Part shown: piece by piece, positions 44,718 to 52,927 of the stretch
How positions within the stretch are numbered: position 1 is the stretch's first letter
How the letters are laid out: every line of letters begins with the position of its first letter
NCBI RefSeq assembly: GCF_030733685.1
Contig: NZ_JASHIM010000022.1
Coordinates: 1-64,000, forward strand
DNA length: 64,000 nt
Direction: 5' to 3'
Source of the DNA: Roseovarius sp. MMSF_3281
Lineage (GTDB): Bacteria > Pseudomonadota > Alphaproteobacteria > Rhodobacterales > Rhodobacteraceae
Notes under the pieces: model-generated
Databases searched by the model: none
Seen by the model: only the letters and a program-made list of their open reading frames with translations
Told to the model about the DNA's origin: nothing
Program-made: the position numbers and the translations under genes

Positions 44718-46664
44718 TCATGAACCCGATGTGAGGGACGCGATTGCGCTCTTTGTATTGAGAAGGGCGGTCTCCAGTTCCTGTTGACATGGTTCGAGGG
44801 GGTTGTTGGTATCAAAGGCCTGCTCCATGGTTCTTAGGCATGTTTCCAGCGCTGCGAGGCCTGTCAAGCTGCACGCCCCGGTTGCGGCATGTAGCATGCG
44901 GCCGGTGTCGGCATCGGTGCCATCGTTCTGCAGCTTTGTGAGAACGCCGGATGCCTCGTTTTGCGCGCGGCGCATGAAAGAGGTTGCGCCTTCGGTTCCG
45001 AATTGCGCCAGAAGTTCCTTGACCACCTCCTCGTTCAAGGTCTCATCTGCCATGGTTGGGGCGGCCTGGGGCGTAGCCAGGGCCGGCATTTCCTTGGCTC
45101 CTGAGCCATCGAGCGCCGCAAGGATGGCATTGCGCAGTTGCGCCGGTCGAATTGGTTTTTCAAGGACCTCGGCGATCCCGGCGGCATGGCAGGCGGCAAT
45201 GATTTCATCGGCAACATGCGCGGTGAGGGCCAGAACCGGGCCGTCCCACGATATCTTACTCATCTGCTGGACGCGTTTTGCGAATTCGACCCCCGACATA
45301 TAGGGAAGGGTCATATCCGTCAGGATAAGGTCCAGGCGTTCCCTGACCTCGGTTCGGGATATGAGTGAAAGCGCCTCGACCGCATTTCCGGCCGCCCAGA
45401 CATGCGCACCGGCGTTCTTGAGGATATGATGTAGCCAGTCGCGGCTTGACGGGCTGTCTTCGACCAGAAGGATCGAAAGGCCGCTGAGGGAGTCATCGGA
45501 GACCGGCACCTCGCCCTCGGCGGCATTCAGGTTGTCCGGCCTTGCGCCTTTCCCAAGCGTCATGGTGGCTTGTATCGTGGTGCCGATCAGATCCCCGGGG
45601 ACCTCTTTTCCTGTTTCGCTACCGGGGGCATAGCGATCGGTAAGTTCAAGTTGGCCGCCGAGTTGGTGCAAGGCATGCGCCAGGACATTAAGCCCCGCCG
45701 AGGGGCGTTGCGAGGATTGGGGCGCGATACGATCCTTTGCCTCGGACTGGCCAAGGGCCGCGAACAAACGCGCCTTTTGTTCAGGGGGCAGGCCGCCGCC
45801 CAAATCCTTGACGGTGAGAATGATTTTCAGTCGGTCGTCGTCTTTATCCGGCGATGGCAGGGGGCGGCATGTCAGGCCGATCTCAACCTCGGAGCCGCCG
45901 TATTTCGCGGAATTGTCGATGATGTTCTGGAACAGGGCGCGCACGAAGCGCACCGGCCCATGCACCCATGTATCCTCGTGCGGATCGAGCCATAGTTTCA
46001 GATCGACGTTTTGTTTCCGTGCGATCGGGCTGATCATCATTATGAGTGTACGCAGTTCCTCGGTGATGTTGAATGTCTCGTCCGGGCGGATGCCCGTCAC
46101 GCTTTGTTCACCGCGAATGACGCCCAGCACGTTGCTGATGTGGTCGAGTGCGACCTCCGCAGACTGTTCAAGCTGTTGCTGGGCGAGAGCCTTGCCAGCA
46201 GGGCCGCTTTGCCCGCTGTCGTCGAGTACTTTCTGTGCCGTTGCCAGAAGGGACTGGATCGGGGTTCTCAGGTCATGTGCGACCCGCATGAGCGTGGCGG
46301 CGCGTGCGCGATTGCGAAGCCAGGTTGCCTCGTGATCGTTCTCCGAAAGCCGCAGGAGATAGCCATCGCCAGCCCCAAGGGAGAGGTGTACGACTTCCCC
46401 CTCTAGTTCGTCGGACCCCAACGCGAGTGACGCGGGCGCACTCCCGGCCCGATGCGCATGTTTGCACAGCGTGGGCCAGTCCAATGCGTCATGCAGCCCT
46501 TGCTTATCAAGTTGCAGCCGCTGGGCGGGCGCGTTGGCCAATAATACCGTTCCGCCGTCATTGGCGAGCACGGATGGGCGCCGGTCCGTAGCGATCATAC
46601 GGCCGATGGCCTGAATGACCGGTCTCATGGACGCACCCGGCGGTGTGGGAGGATCAGTGTTCAT
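44718..46664 (-). CDS. Hybrid histidine kinase with receiver and HPt domains
   Basis: 648 residues, no transmembrane segment. A PAS-like N-terminal domain (about 10-110), HisKA with H-box RVAHDLRTPIQSLLATA (His about 128), HATPase with NIIDNSAKYGG and DLGGGLPPEQK, a receiver (ILLVEDSPSSRDW ... LILTDMTLPYMSG, Asp about 448), and a C-terminal HPt domain with His in RMLHAATGACSLTGL (about 590). This is a full cytoplasmic phosphorelay. It is divergent from the repeat-protein gene at 46956 and upstream of the LuxR-type regulator. Confidence 0.9.
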   Translation of the reverse strand: MNTDPPTPPGASMRPVIQAIGRMIATDRRPSVLANDGGTVLLANAPAQRLQLDKQGLHDALDWPTLCKHAHRAGSAPASLALGSDELEGEVVHLSLGAGDGYLLRLSENDHEATWLRNRARAATLMRVAHDLRTPIQSLLATAQKVLDDSGQSGPAGKALAQQQLEQSAEVALDHISNVLGVIRGEQSVTGIRPDETFNITEELRTLIMMISPIARKQNVDLKLWLDPHEDTWVHGPVRFVRALFQNIIDNSAKYGGSEVEIGLTCRPLPSPDKDDDRLKIILTVKDLGGGLPPEQKARLFAALGQSEAKDRIAPQSSQRPSAGLNVLAHALHQLGGQLELTDRYAPGSETGKEVPGDLIGTTIQATMTLGKGARPDNLNAAEGEVPVSDDSLSGLSILLVEDSPSSRDWLHHILKNAGAHVWAAGNAVEALSLISRTEVRERLDLILTDMTLPYMSGVEFAKRVQQMSKISWDGPVLALTAHVADEIIAACHAAGIAEVLEKPIRPAQLRNAILAALDGSGAKEMPALATPQAAPTMADETLNEEVVKELLAQFGTEGATSFMRRAQNEASGVLTKLQNDGTDADTGRMLHAATGACSLTGLAALETCLRTMEQAFDTNNPLEPCQQELETALLNTKSAIASLTSGS

Positions 46665-46955
46665 GGTCAGCGTATGTCTTCAATTCGGCACCTCCTGCAT
46701 ACGGCCTGCAAGATACGGCGAAAGTATGCGTTGCAATTAATTACTATCTTGCCAATGCGCGTCATTCGAAAGGGGCGGGGTGATAACCTCAGCCAAGATT
46801 TCATAATTTTTGCGCAATGGATACACCCAAAGGGATGTGTTTTTTGCGAGGTGTTGATATTAATATATACCTTTGATAATCAAATGTGAGGGGGCATACT
46901 CCTATATGAACGATTCTGGCCTCGGGGGAGGGGCCGATTGAAAAGGAATTGAAAA
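46665..46955. promoter_or_regulatory. Divergent regulatory region between kinase and repeat-protein genes
   Basis: 291 AT-rich bases. They include a perfect palindrome tttgat-a-atcaaa (46872-46884), 71 bases before the start at 46956, and the run gatattaatatatacc just before it, which may supply a -10. A gaaaaggaattgaaaa ribosome site precedes the ATG. Which protein binds is unknown. Confidence 0.45.
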
Positions 46956-48422
46956 ATGGCGATGAGTGGACTTGTGGCTGGTGAAGCCGTTGATGTTCAG
47001 GTGAATGTGAATAAAGAGGATATCAGTCGTTACGTGAAATCAGGTGATGATCTGGTGGTCGAACTGACCAGTGGCGATGCGATCCGTGTCAGTAATTTTT
47101 ATGCCAAGGCGGGAAATGGAGAGGCGCACCGCCTGATCCTCGCGGACGGTACATTTAGCGGCGTGGAAGGTGTTTTCGAAGAAACTGAAGCTGTTGGCCT
47201 CGGGCAGGGGTTCGGGTTTGATGGGCTTGGTGCCGGTCTGGCTGCGGCTGCCGGTCTGGGCGCGGCTGCCTTGGCGGCAGAATGGGACAGCGGCAGCAGC
47301 AGCCCTGCGCCTGATCCCGACCCGGACCCTGATCCCGACCCTGATCCCGACCCTGATCCCGACCCGGACCCTGATCCCGAACCCGAGCCTGAAACGTCTA
47401 CGGGGTTGCTGGATTCCGTTGTTGCCGATGGTGGCCTTCTGGGCGCCGCGACCGGCAATGAAGGCGGTCTTGGCGGCGTGACCGGATCCGAAGGATTGCT
47501 GGGCGCGCTTGTGGGAAACGATGGCCTCCTGAGCGTGGCGACGGGCGAGGACGGTCTTGCCGGGTCTCTTCTGGGGACCGGTTTGCTGGGGGATGGTTCG
47601 CAATCCTCTGATCCGCTGGCCAGTGTGACAGAGGGCTTGCTTGGCGAGAATTCCCTGCTTGGCGGATTGCTTGGAAGCACGGGCCTGACGTCCGGCCTGC
47701 TTGGGCCTAACGGCCTTGTCGGCAGTTTGCTGACGGAGGATGGTCTTGTCGGAGGCTTGCTGACCGAGGATGGTCTTGTTGGTAGCTTCTTGGCCGAAGA
47801 CGGTCTTGTCGGTGGTCTGCTTGGCGGCGATGGGGTTGTCGGTGGTCTTTTGGGAACCGATGGACTTGTCGGCGGGCTGCTGTCAGAGGATGGCATTTTG
47901 GGCGCTGTGACCGGTGACGACGGCCTCCTTGGCGGTTTGCTTGGTGGTGAAGGCGGCCTGCTCGACGGCGTAACTGGCGACGATGGTCTGCTTGGCGCTG
48001 TGACCGGTGACGATGGCCTTCTTGGCGGTCTGCTTGGTGGCGAAGGCGGCCTGCTCGACGGCGTAACTGGCGACGATGGTCTGCTTGGTGCTGTGACCGG
48101 TGACGATGGCCTTCTTGGCGGTGTGACGGGTGACCTGCTTGGTGGTGACGGCCTTCTGGATCCCGTGGTGGCCGATGGCGGCCTTCTGGGCGATGTGACG
48201 GGCAACAGTGGTCTTCTGGGCGATGTGACCGGCAACGACGGTGTGCTCGGCGAGGTCATCGGGGACAGCGGAGTGGTTGAAGATGTGACTGGCTTGACCC
48301 TGATCACCGATGGCGATCCGTCGGCGTCGAACGGGCTTCTCGGCGGTCTGACCGACGGCGTGCTTGGCGGGGAGGACGGTCTTTTGGGCGGCCTTCTCGG
48401 GGGCGAAGACTCCCCCATCTGA
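46956..48422 (+). CDS. Acidic Leu/Gly/Asp repeat protein with Bap-like N-terminus and Asp-Pro tract (2)
   Basis: 488 residues. Residues about 10-65 resemble the prefix domain of BapA/LapF-type biofilm proteins: SGDDLVVELTSGDAIRVSNFY. A Gly/Ala hydrophobic stretch (GLGAGLAAAAGLGAAALAA) follows, then an Asp-Pro repeat tract (about residues 116-143) that switches to Glu-Pro at its end, then about 330 residues of GLLGG-, DGLVGGLLTE- and GVTGDDGLLGA-type repeats. The 93-base units at 47922-48014 and 48015-48107 are nearly identical. The end contains ITDGDPSAS and a Gly/Leu-rich tail shared with the next protein. No signal peptide; expected to be secreted by the nearby type I system. Confidence 0.75.
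   Translation: MAMSGLVAGEAVDVQVNVNKEDISRYVKSGDDLVVELTSGDAIRVSNFYAKAGNGEAHRLILADGTFSGVEGVFEETEAVGLGQGFGFDGLGAGLAAAAGLGAAALAAEWDSGSSSPAPDPDPDPDPDPDPDPDPDPDPDPEPEPETSTGLLDSVVADGGLLGAATGNEGGLGGVTGSEGLLGALVGNDGLLSVATGEDGLAGSLLGTGLLGDGSQSSDPLASVTEGLLGENSLLGGLLGSTGLTSGLLGPNGLVGSLLTEDGLVGGLLTEDGLVGSFLAEDGLVGGLLGGDGVVGGLLGTDGLVGGLLSEDGILGAVTGDDGLLGGLLGGEGGLLDGVTGDDGLLGAVTGDDGLLGGLLGGEGGLLDGVTGDDGLLGAVTGDDGLLGGVTGDLLGGDGLLDPVVADGGLLGDVTGNSGLLGDVTGNDGVLGEVIGDSGVVEDVTGLTLITDGDPSASNGLLGGLTDGVLGGEDGLLGGLLGGEDSPI
47922..48107 (+). repeat. Two tandem 93-base coding repeats
   Basis: Each unit encodes 31 residues (GLLGGLLGGEGGLLDGVTG followed by DDGLLGAVTGDD). Copies differ by only a few silent bases. Confidence 0.85.
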
Positions 48423-48446
48423 TCACTCTCGACAGCACAAATTTCA

Positions 48447-48476
48447 AGCGCCCCGCTCTATGGTGGGGCGCTTTTT
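48447..48476 (+). terminator. Rho-independent terminator after repeat protein 2
   Basis: agcgcccc/ggggcgct (48447-48454, 48464-48471) with a 9-base loop, followed by ttttt. It separates the two repeat-protein genes into independent transcripts. Confidence 0.9.
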
Positions 48477-48668
48477 CGTGAGGTCCTGTCGTTGGCCGCT
48501 TTCGCTGAGGCAGACCGTTTAATTTATATGCATATTTTTACCTGCTTCCTGTAATGGGCCGCTTGACTTTCGATACTTACGGATATTTAGTACATACTTA
48601 AGGTGCTCATATAGACTTTAGTGTGTGTTTTGTGTCTGTGTGAGGGGGCTAAGCAAAGGAGTGGACTT

Positions 48669-50558
48669 ATGGCTAATAGAACTATTCAAGCGTCACCGAA
48701 CGACGTGCGTGTATTTTTGAATTTAGAACCGACCGGTATGGAGAGCTACAGCCGTTCGGGTGATGACCTGATTATTGACCTGGGGACAGGCGATACGGTC
48801 ACGGTGGAGGATTATTACGTCCCGACCGAGAGCGGATCTTTGCACAGCATCGTTTACAGCGATGGCATGGTTGTCGATGGTGACCCCGCCGCCGAAGGAG
48901 GACTGGGCGCTGGATTTTCCGAGGAGGGGGCCGCCCTTGCGGCCCTTGGGGGAATCGGTCTTGCGGCGCTTGCTGCCGGTGGTGGTAGTAGTAGTGACGA
49001 CGCGGACGCCGATGCTGACGCGGACGCCGATGCTGACGCGGATGCGGATGCGGACGCTGATGCCGATGCTGACGCGGACGCTGATGCTGACGCTGATGCC
49101 GATGCTGACGCGGACGCTGATGCCGATGCTGACGCGGACGCTGATGCCGATGCTGACGCGGACGCCGATGCTGACGCGGATGCGGATGCCGACGCTGATG
49201 CCGATGCCGACGCTGACGCTGATGCGGATGCCGACGCGGACGCTGATGCCGATGCGGATGCCGACGCCGACGCTGACGCTGACGCCGATGCGGATGCCGA
49301 CGCGGACGCTGATGCCGACGCGGATGCGGATGCCGACGCGGACGCTGATGCCGACGCGGATGCGGATGCCGACGCCGATGCCGACGCGGATGCCGACGCT
49401 GACGCTGACGCGGATGCCGACGCCGATGCTGACGCCGACGCGGATGCTGATCAACAGGGGCTGCTTGATCCAGTGATCGGAAGCGGCGGTCTGCTCGCAG
49501 GCGTGACCGATGATGGCTCAGTGTTGGGTGATTTGACCGGGTCCGAAGGGTTGTTGGGGGATCTCCTTGGTTCTGAAGGCGAGCTTGGCGATCTGGGCAA
49601 TGAACTGTTCGGTCAGCCGGTCGTCGGTGACGGAGTACAGGGAGACGAAACCGGTCTGCTCGACGGTGTCGTCTCCGATACGGGGCTCTTGGGCGATGTA
49701 ACCGGCAATGGCGGGTTGCTTGGCGACGTCACAGGGTCCGAGGGCCTGCTTGGCGACATCGTTCAAAACGATGGAGTGCTGGGTGATGTCACCGGCTCCG
49801 ACGGGCTGGTTGGAGACCTGATCGGCACCGGGCTTTTGGGTGAAGGCGAGACCCCCGACGATGGTACGGGTGACGGCGGCCTTCTGGATGGCCTGACTGG
49901 TGAGGACGGCCTGCTTGGCGGCCTGACCGGCGGTGGCGACCTTCTCGGAGGTGTGACCGACGGCTTGCTCGGCGGAGAGGGTGGCCTTCTGGACGGCGTG
50001 ACTGGTGAGGACGGCCTGCTTGGCGGCCTGACCGGCGGTGGCGACCTTCTCGGAGGTGTGACCGACGGCTTGCTTGGCGGAGAGGGCGGCCTTCTGGACG
50101 GCGTGACTGGTGAGGACGGCCTGCTTGGCGGCCTGACCGGCGGTGGCGACCTTCTCGGCGGTGTGACCGACGGGTTGCTCGGCGGCGAAGGCGGCCTTCT
50201 GGACGGCGTGACCGGTGAGGGCGGCCTGCTTGGCGGCGACGCGAACATTGTCGATGAGGTGCTTGGCGGTGTGACCGAGACCGATGCCGGGCTGTTGGAT
50301 GACATTGTGTCGGACGGCGGTCTGCTTGGTGACGTTACCGGCAACAGCGGCTTGTTGGGTGATGTCACTGGCAACGATGGTGTGCTGGGTGAGGTCGCCG
50401 GTGATCAGGGCGTGGTTGAGGATGCAACCGGTCTGGTGCTGATCACCGACGGTGACCCGTCTGCCTCTGGAGGTGGCTTCTTGGGCGATATCACCGATGG
50501 ACTTCTGGACAGTGGCCCCTTGGGCGATCTGGCCGGACTTGGAGACGATACGCTTTAA
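48669..50558 (+). CDS. Acidic repeat protein with Bap-like N-terminus and 75 Asp-Ala dipeptides (3)
   Basis: 629 residues from ATG 48669, ribosome site aaaggagtgg. Residues about 30-60 repeat the prefix motif of the previous protein (SGDDLIIDLGTGDTVTVEDYY). A Gly/Ala stretch (AALAALGGIGLAALAAGGG) and a short Ser/Asp run lead to 75 consecutive Asp-Ala dipeptides (about residues 111-260). The rest is GLLGDVTGNGGLLGDVTG-type repeat, including three nearly identical 35-residue units, and the C-terminal ITDGDPSAS motif shared with the protein at 46956. Strongly acidic, no Cys. Probably a surface-exposed, extended, cation-binding matrix protein. Confidence 0.75.
   Translation: MANRTIQASPNDVRVFLNLEPTGMESYSRSGDDLIIDLGTGDTVTVEDYYVPTESGSLHSIVYSDGMVVDGDPAAEGGLGAGFSEEGAALAALGGIGLAALAAGGGSSSDDADADADADADADADADADADADADADADADADADADADADADADADADADADADADADADADADADADADADADADADADADADADADADADADADADADADADADADADADADADADADADADADADADADADADADADADADADADADQQGLLDPVIGSGGLLAGVTDDGSVLGDLTGSEGLLGDLLGSEGELGDLGNELFGQPVVGDGVQGDETGLLDGVVSDTGLLGDVTGNGGLLGDVTGSEGLLGDIVQNDGVLGDVTGSDGLVGDLIGTGLLGEGETPDDGTGDGGLLDGLTGEDGLLGGLTGGGDLLGGVTDGLLGGEGGLLDGVTGEDGLLGGLTGGGDLLGGVTDGLLGGEGGLLDGVTGEDGLLGGLTGGGDLLGGVTDGLLGGEGGLLDGVTGEGGLLGGDANIVDEVLGGVTETDAGLLDDIVSDGGLLGDVTGNSGLLGDVTGNDGVLGEVAGDQGVVEDATGLVLITDGDPSASGGGFLGDITDGLLDSGPLGDLAGLGDDTL
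48999..49448 (+). repeat. (Asp-Ala)75 coding tract
   Basis: 450 bases of alternating Asp and Ala codons without a single interruption. Asp uses gac and gat; Ala uses gcg, gcc and gct but never gca. The mixing of synonymous codons shows the peptide pattern, not the DNA, has been kept. Confidence 0.95.
49878..50192 (+). repeat. Three tandem 105-base coding repeats
   Basis: Each unit encodes 35 residues beginning GLLDGVTGEDGLLGGLTGGG; three full copies and a partial fourth follow, nearly identical in DNA. This suggests recent unequal recombination. Confidence 0.85.
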
Positions 50559-50571
50559 ACTGAGACCCATT

Positions 50572-50600
50572 CCATCCGGGCGGTTCTTCCGCCCGGATGG
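50572..50600. terminator. Perfect 12-bp hairpin after repeat protein 3
   Basis: ccatccgggcgg (50572-50583) and ccgcccggatgg (50589-50600) are exact inverted copies with loop ttctt, 13 bases past the stop codon. There is no T-run, so termination may be rho-assisted or the hairpin may protect the mRNA end. Confidence 0.65.
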
Positions 50601-50813
50601 CACCCTAGAGAAGATGTGAAAGCGTAGAAGAGATTTGAATCGCCTCCTGTGTTTTGAGGAGGTGTAGGAGAAGACTCCCCCTAGAATCTTCTCCGCTGGT
50701 GGGACGCCCCGCACACGAGGCGCCCCGTCAACTGAGAGGCGGGTTATGCCCCCCCACCACTCAACTGCGCATGGTCCGCCTCTCTCCTAACATAGAACGA
50801 AGCGGAACACGAT

Positions 50814-50996
50814 ATGAGTGATAGCCAACAGTTTCGACAAAAACCAGACGATAAGTCCAGAGATTTGGTGACTGAAACGCTCGCTGCATGCGCTGTTGCC
50901 CGTTATTTTGGCTTCTCTGCGACGGCCGATGCCTTGGCCAGGATCGCCTATGACGCCTATGACCATGAAAAGCAATTTGGAAACAAAGAGTTGTAA
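50814..50996 (+). CDS. Small helical protein of unknown function
   Basis: 60 residues (MSDSQQFRQKPDDKSRDLVT) from ATG 50814; upstream gaagcgga is a weak ribosome site. The ACAVARYFGFSATADALARIAYDA segment is amphipathic helical. Lies between the repeat-protein gene and the MurF-like gene. No family recognised. Confidence 0.45.
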   Translation: MSDSQQFRQKPDDKSRDLVTETLAACAVARYFGFSATADALARIAYDAYDHEKQFGNKEL

Positions 50997-51184
50997 TTTA
51001 TGGGCAGGTCCCCCGCCTGGTGCCGGTGATCGTCCGGGGAAAGCGTGTAATGCCAGAAAATCATCGGATTACGATTTGGGGCGACTTTACCTGCAAGCGA
51101 CAATTCAAGCGATGATGAAGATGAATCCTCGGGGAATCGAGTGTGTATTCGCCCGGATTCGCTCCGTGATGGGGGCGTCTCGCT

Positions 51185-52567
51185 TTGCCTGAATGGATGC
51201 TGCGAGATGTAGCATCGATCCTTTCCGAAGGATCGTGGCTCCGCTTGCCCGACGACAGCCGCAAGGTGGCCGGAGCTTCGACACATTTTCCGACATACCG
51301 CCCTGATGATATCGTCTTTATCCGGTCGAAGGATAACAACTTCGGGGTGCCAGCAGACGTTCTTGCACGCAAGAATGTTTCGCCACGATTGGCGATTGTC
51401 TCAGACATGCCGCCGGGTGACTTGAAGGCCGAGGCGGTTTTCCAGGTCCCGGATCAAAAAGCTGCCCTGTTTACGTTAGCGCGTGCCGCGCGCAAACGGA
51501 TCAACGTGCCCGTGATTGCAGTCACCGGCAGTTCGGGCAAATCGTCGACTACGGACTTGATCGGGCATACTCTTGAGGCTTTGGGACCTGTTTATCGGAC
51601 ACGCGAGGGGGCAAATCTTCCGCGTGGTGTGGCCTGGAATTTGGCATGTGTCTCGGAGGACGATAAATTCGTGGCACTGGAACTGGCGATTGGTGGAATG
51701 CAGGATAACACCGCTTTGGCTAGGCCAGATATCGCGGTGTTTACGAACATCCATTTGGCGCATGTCATCTATCATCGTGATCTGCGTACGATCGCGGAGC
51801 GTAAAGCGCGCATATTCGAAGGGGTCAATCCGGGTGGCTGTGTCATCCTCAATAGCGGAATGAACGAAGGGGCGTATCTGGATAAATGTGCGCGTAGCAA
51901 GGGGCTAAGAGTTATCTACTATGGGCGCCGTGCCAAGGATCACGTGCGCCTTTTGCGGTTTGAAGCGTCCAAGGGGATTGCAGATATTGCTATCGGCAAG
52001 AAACTCCTGCGTCTTGAACAGTGTATGCGCCACGGCGTTCATATGCTGGAAAATTTCATGGCGGCCTGCGCGGTGCATCTCGCTTTGGGGGTGCCGTTGA
52101 ATAACCTGGCCAAGCGCTACGCCACGTTCAATGTCACCAGCGGGCGTGGTACGGCGCATCAGCTTGCCGTCGAAGACGGCAATTGTACGTTGCTTGATCA
52201 CTCCTATAACGCCAACCCTGCGTCGATGCGCGCCGCCTTGGTTCACCTGCGCAATACTCCGACCAACGGCCGCCGTATTGCCGTGCTGGGCGCGATGGCG
52301 GAACTGGGCGATTTATGCGCGGAGGAGCATGAAAAACTAGTCGCGTATATCGAGACCCTGGGGCTGGACCGAGTTTACACGCTTGGCGCAGAATTCACCC
52401 GTGCCGCGAGGTTGCCGGGGCATGTTACCATGAAGTCGCCCGAAGCACTTTGGGATATTCTGGGGTCCGAACTGCAGTCCGACGATGTGATCTTGGTCAA
52501 AGGGTCGAACAGCACGGGTTTGAACCATGTCGTCAAAGGTGTCTTGCGCGAAAGACTTGGGCAGTAA
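51185..52567 (+). CDS. MurF-like Mur ligase of an accessory locus
   Basis: 460 residues from TTG 51185 (gatggggg upstream) or ATG 51197; start uncertain. Mur ligase domains in order: an N-terminal substrate domain (about 1-95), central ATPase domain with P-loop AVTGSSGKSSTTDLIG (about 110-125) and the acid/His region VALELAIGGMQDN ... FTNIHLAHV, and C-terminal domain with the MurF-type motif LLDHSYNANPASMRAAL. It joins an amino acid or dipeptide to a carboxylate with ATP. The usual MurF sits in the division/cell-wall cluster, so this is a paralogue. Next to a CapA-like gene, it may serve a poly-amino-acid or peptidyl-polysaccharide product. It is convergent with the CapA-like gene. Confidence 0.85.
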   Translation: MPEWMLRDVASILSEGSWLRLPDDSRKVAGASTHFPTYRPDDIVFIRSKDNNFGVPADVLARKNVSPRLAIVSDMPPGDLKAEAVFQVPDQKAALFTLARAARKRINVPVIAVTGSSGKSSTTDLIGHTLEALGPVYRTREGANLPRGVAWNLACVSEDDKFVALELAIGGMQDNTALARPDIAVFTNIHLAHVIYHRDLRTIAERKARIFEGVNPGGCVILNSGMNEGAYLDKCARSKGLRVIYYGRRAKDHVRLLRFEASKGIADIAIGKKLLRLEQCMRHGVHMLENFMAACAVHLALGVPLNNLAKRYATFNVTSGRGTAHQLAVEDGNCTLLDHSYNANPASMRAALVHLRNTPTNGRRIAVLGAMAELGDLCAEEHEKLVAYIETLGLDRVYTLGAEFTRAARLPGHVTMKSPEALWDILGSELQSDDVILVKGSNSTGLNHVVKGVLRERLGQ

Positions 52568-52650
52568 CGCGTTAAGCCACGCTTCGCGCCGTGCCTTTTC
52601 CCCCAAGGCGGCCAACCCGATGAACTATGCTGTCTCGCGGTTTTGCAGCC

Positions 52651-52684
52651 AAAAAAAAGCCCTGCTGAATGAACGGCAGGGCTT
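52651..52684 (-). terminator. Terminator of the CapA-like gene
   Basis: agccctgc/gcagggct (52658-52665, 52676-52683) is followed on the minus strand by eight T (52651-52658). It lies about 245 bases after the stop at 52928. The remaining non-coding DNA (52568-52927) is AT-rich with no other feature. Confidence 0.8.
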
Positions 52685-52927
52685 GAGAGTAAGGCGTGTC
52701 TCACATTTTAGGTGAGAGCAGTGTGTGATCCCTTTATGGGGCAGTTCATGGCGGGTTTCAATTAAAATTACAAACTAAAGGGTGGTTAATATCTCAAAAA
52801 GTATGTTATTGGACCGAATTTTCCCGGAGTCGGCGACCTTGGCTTACTGTGAAGCACTGTGCCGCGTTTAACGATGATTGCCCCGCCCGAACCGACCCGG
52901 ATGATTGGGAATCCCACGAATGGGCCG

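Noticed and set aside
47220..47290. LapG-type cleavage site (AAAG) in the Gly/Ala stretch of repeat protein 2
   Set aside because: The tetrapeptide is expected by chance in an Ala/Gly run, it is absent from the equivalent place in repeat protein 3, and no LapG/LapD genes are in the window.
47099..48418. 439-codon open frame opposite the second repeat protein
   Set aside because: It is the Pro/Ser/Arg-rich mirror of a repetitive GC-rich gene, with no start signal or domain. Similar long mirror frames at 365-1486, 5939-7762 (upstream part), 29203-30546, 30562-32292, 48723-49454 and 49518-50714 were dropped for the same reason.
46885..48649. Shared tgtgagggggc upstream of both Bap-like genes
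   Set aside because: Eleven identical bases, but at 61 and 20 bases from the start codons; position is not conserved and chance is likely.
34804..50558. RTX (GGxGxDxUx) calcium-binding repeats
   Set aside because: The Gly/Asp-rich repeats do not follow the nonapeptide; Leu-Leu-Gly spacing is different throughout.
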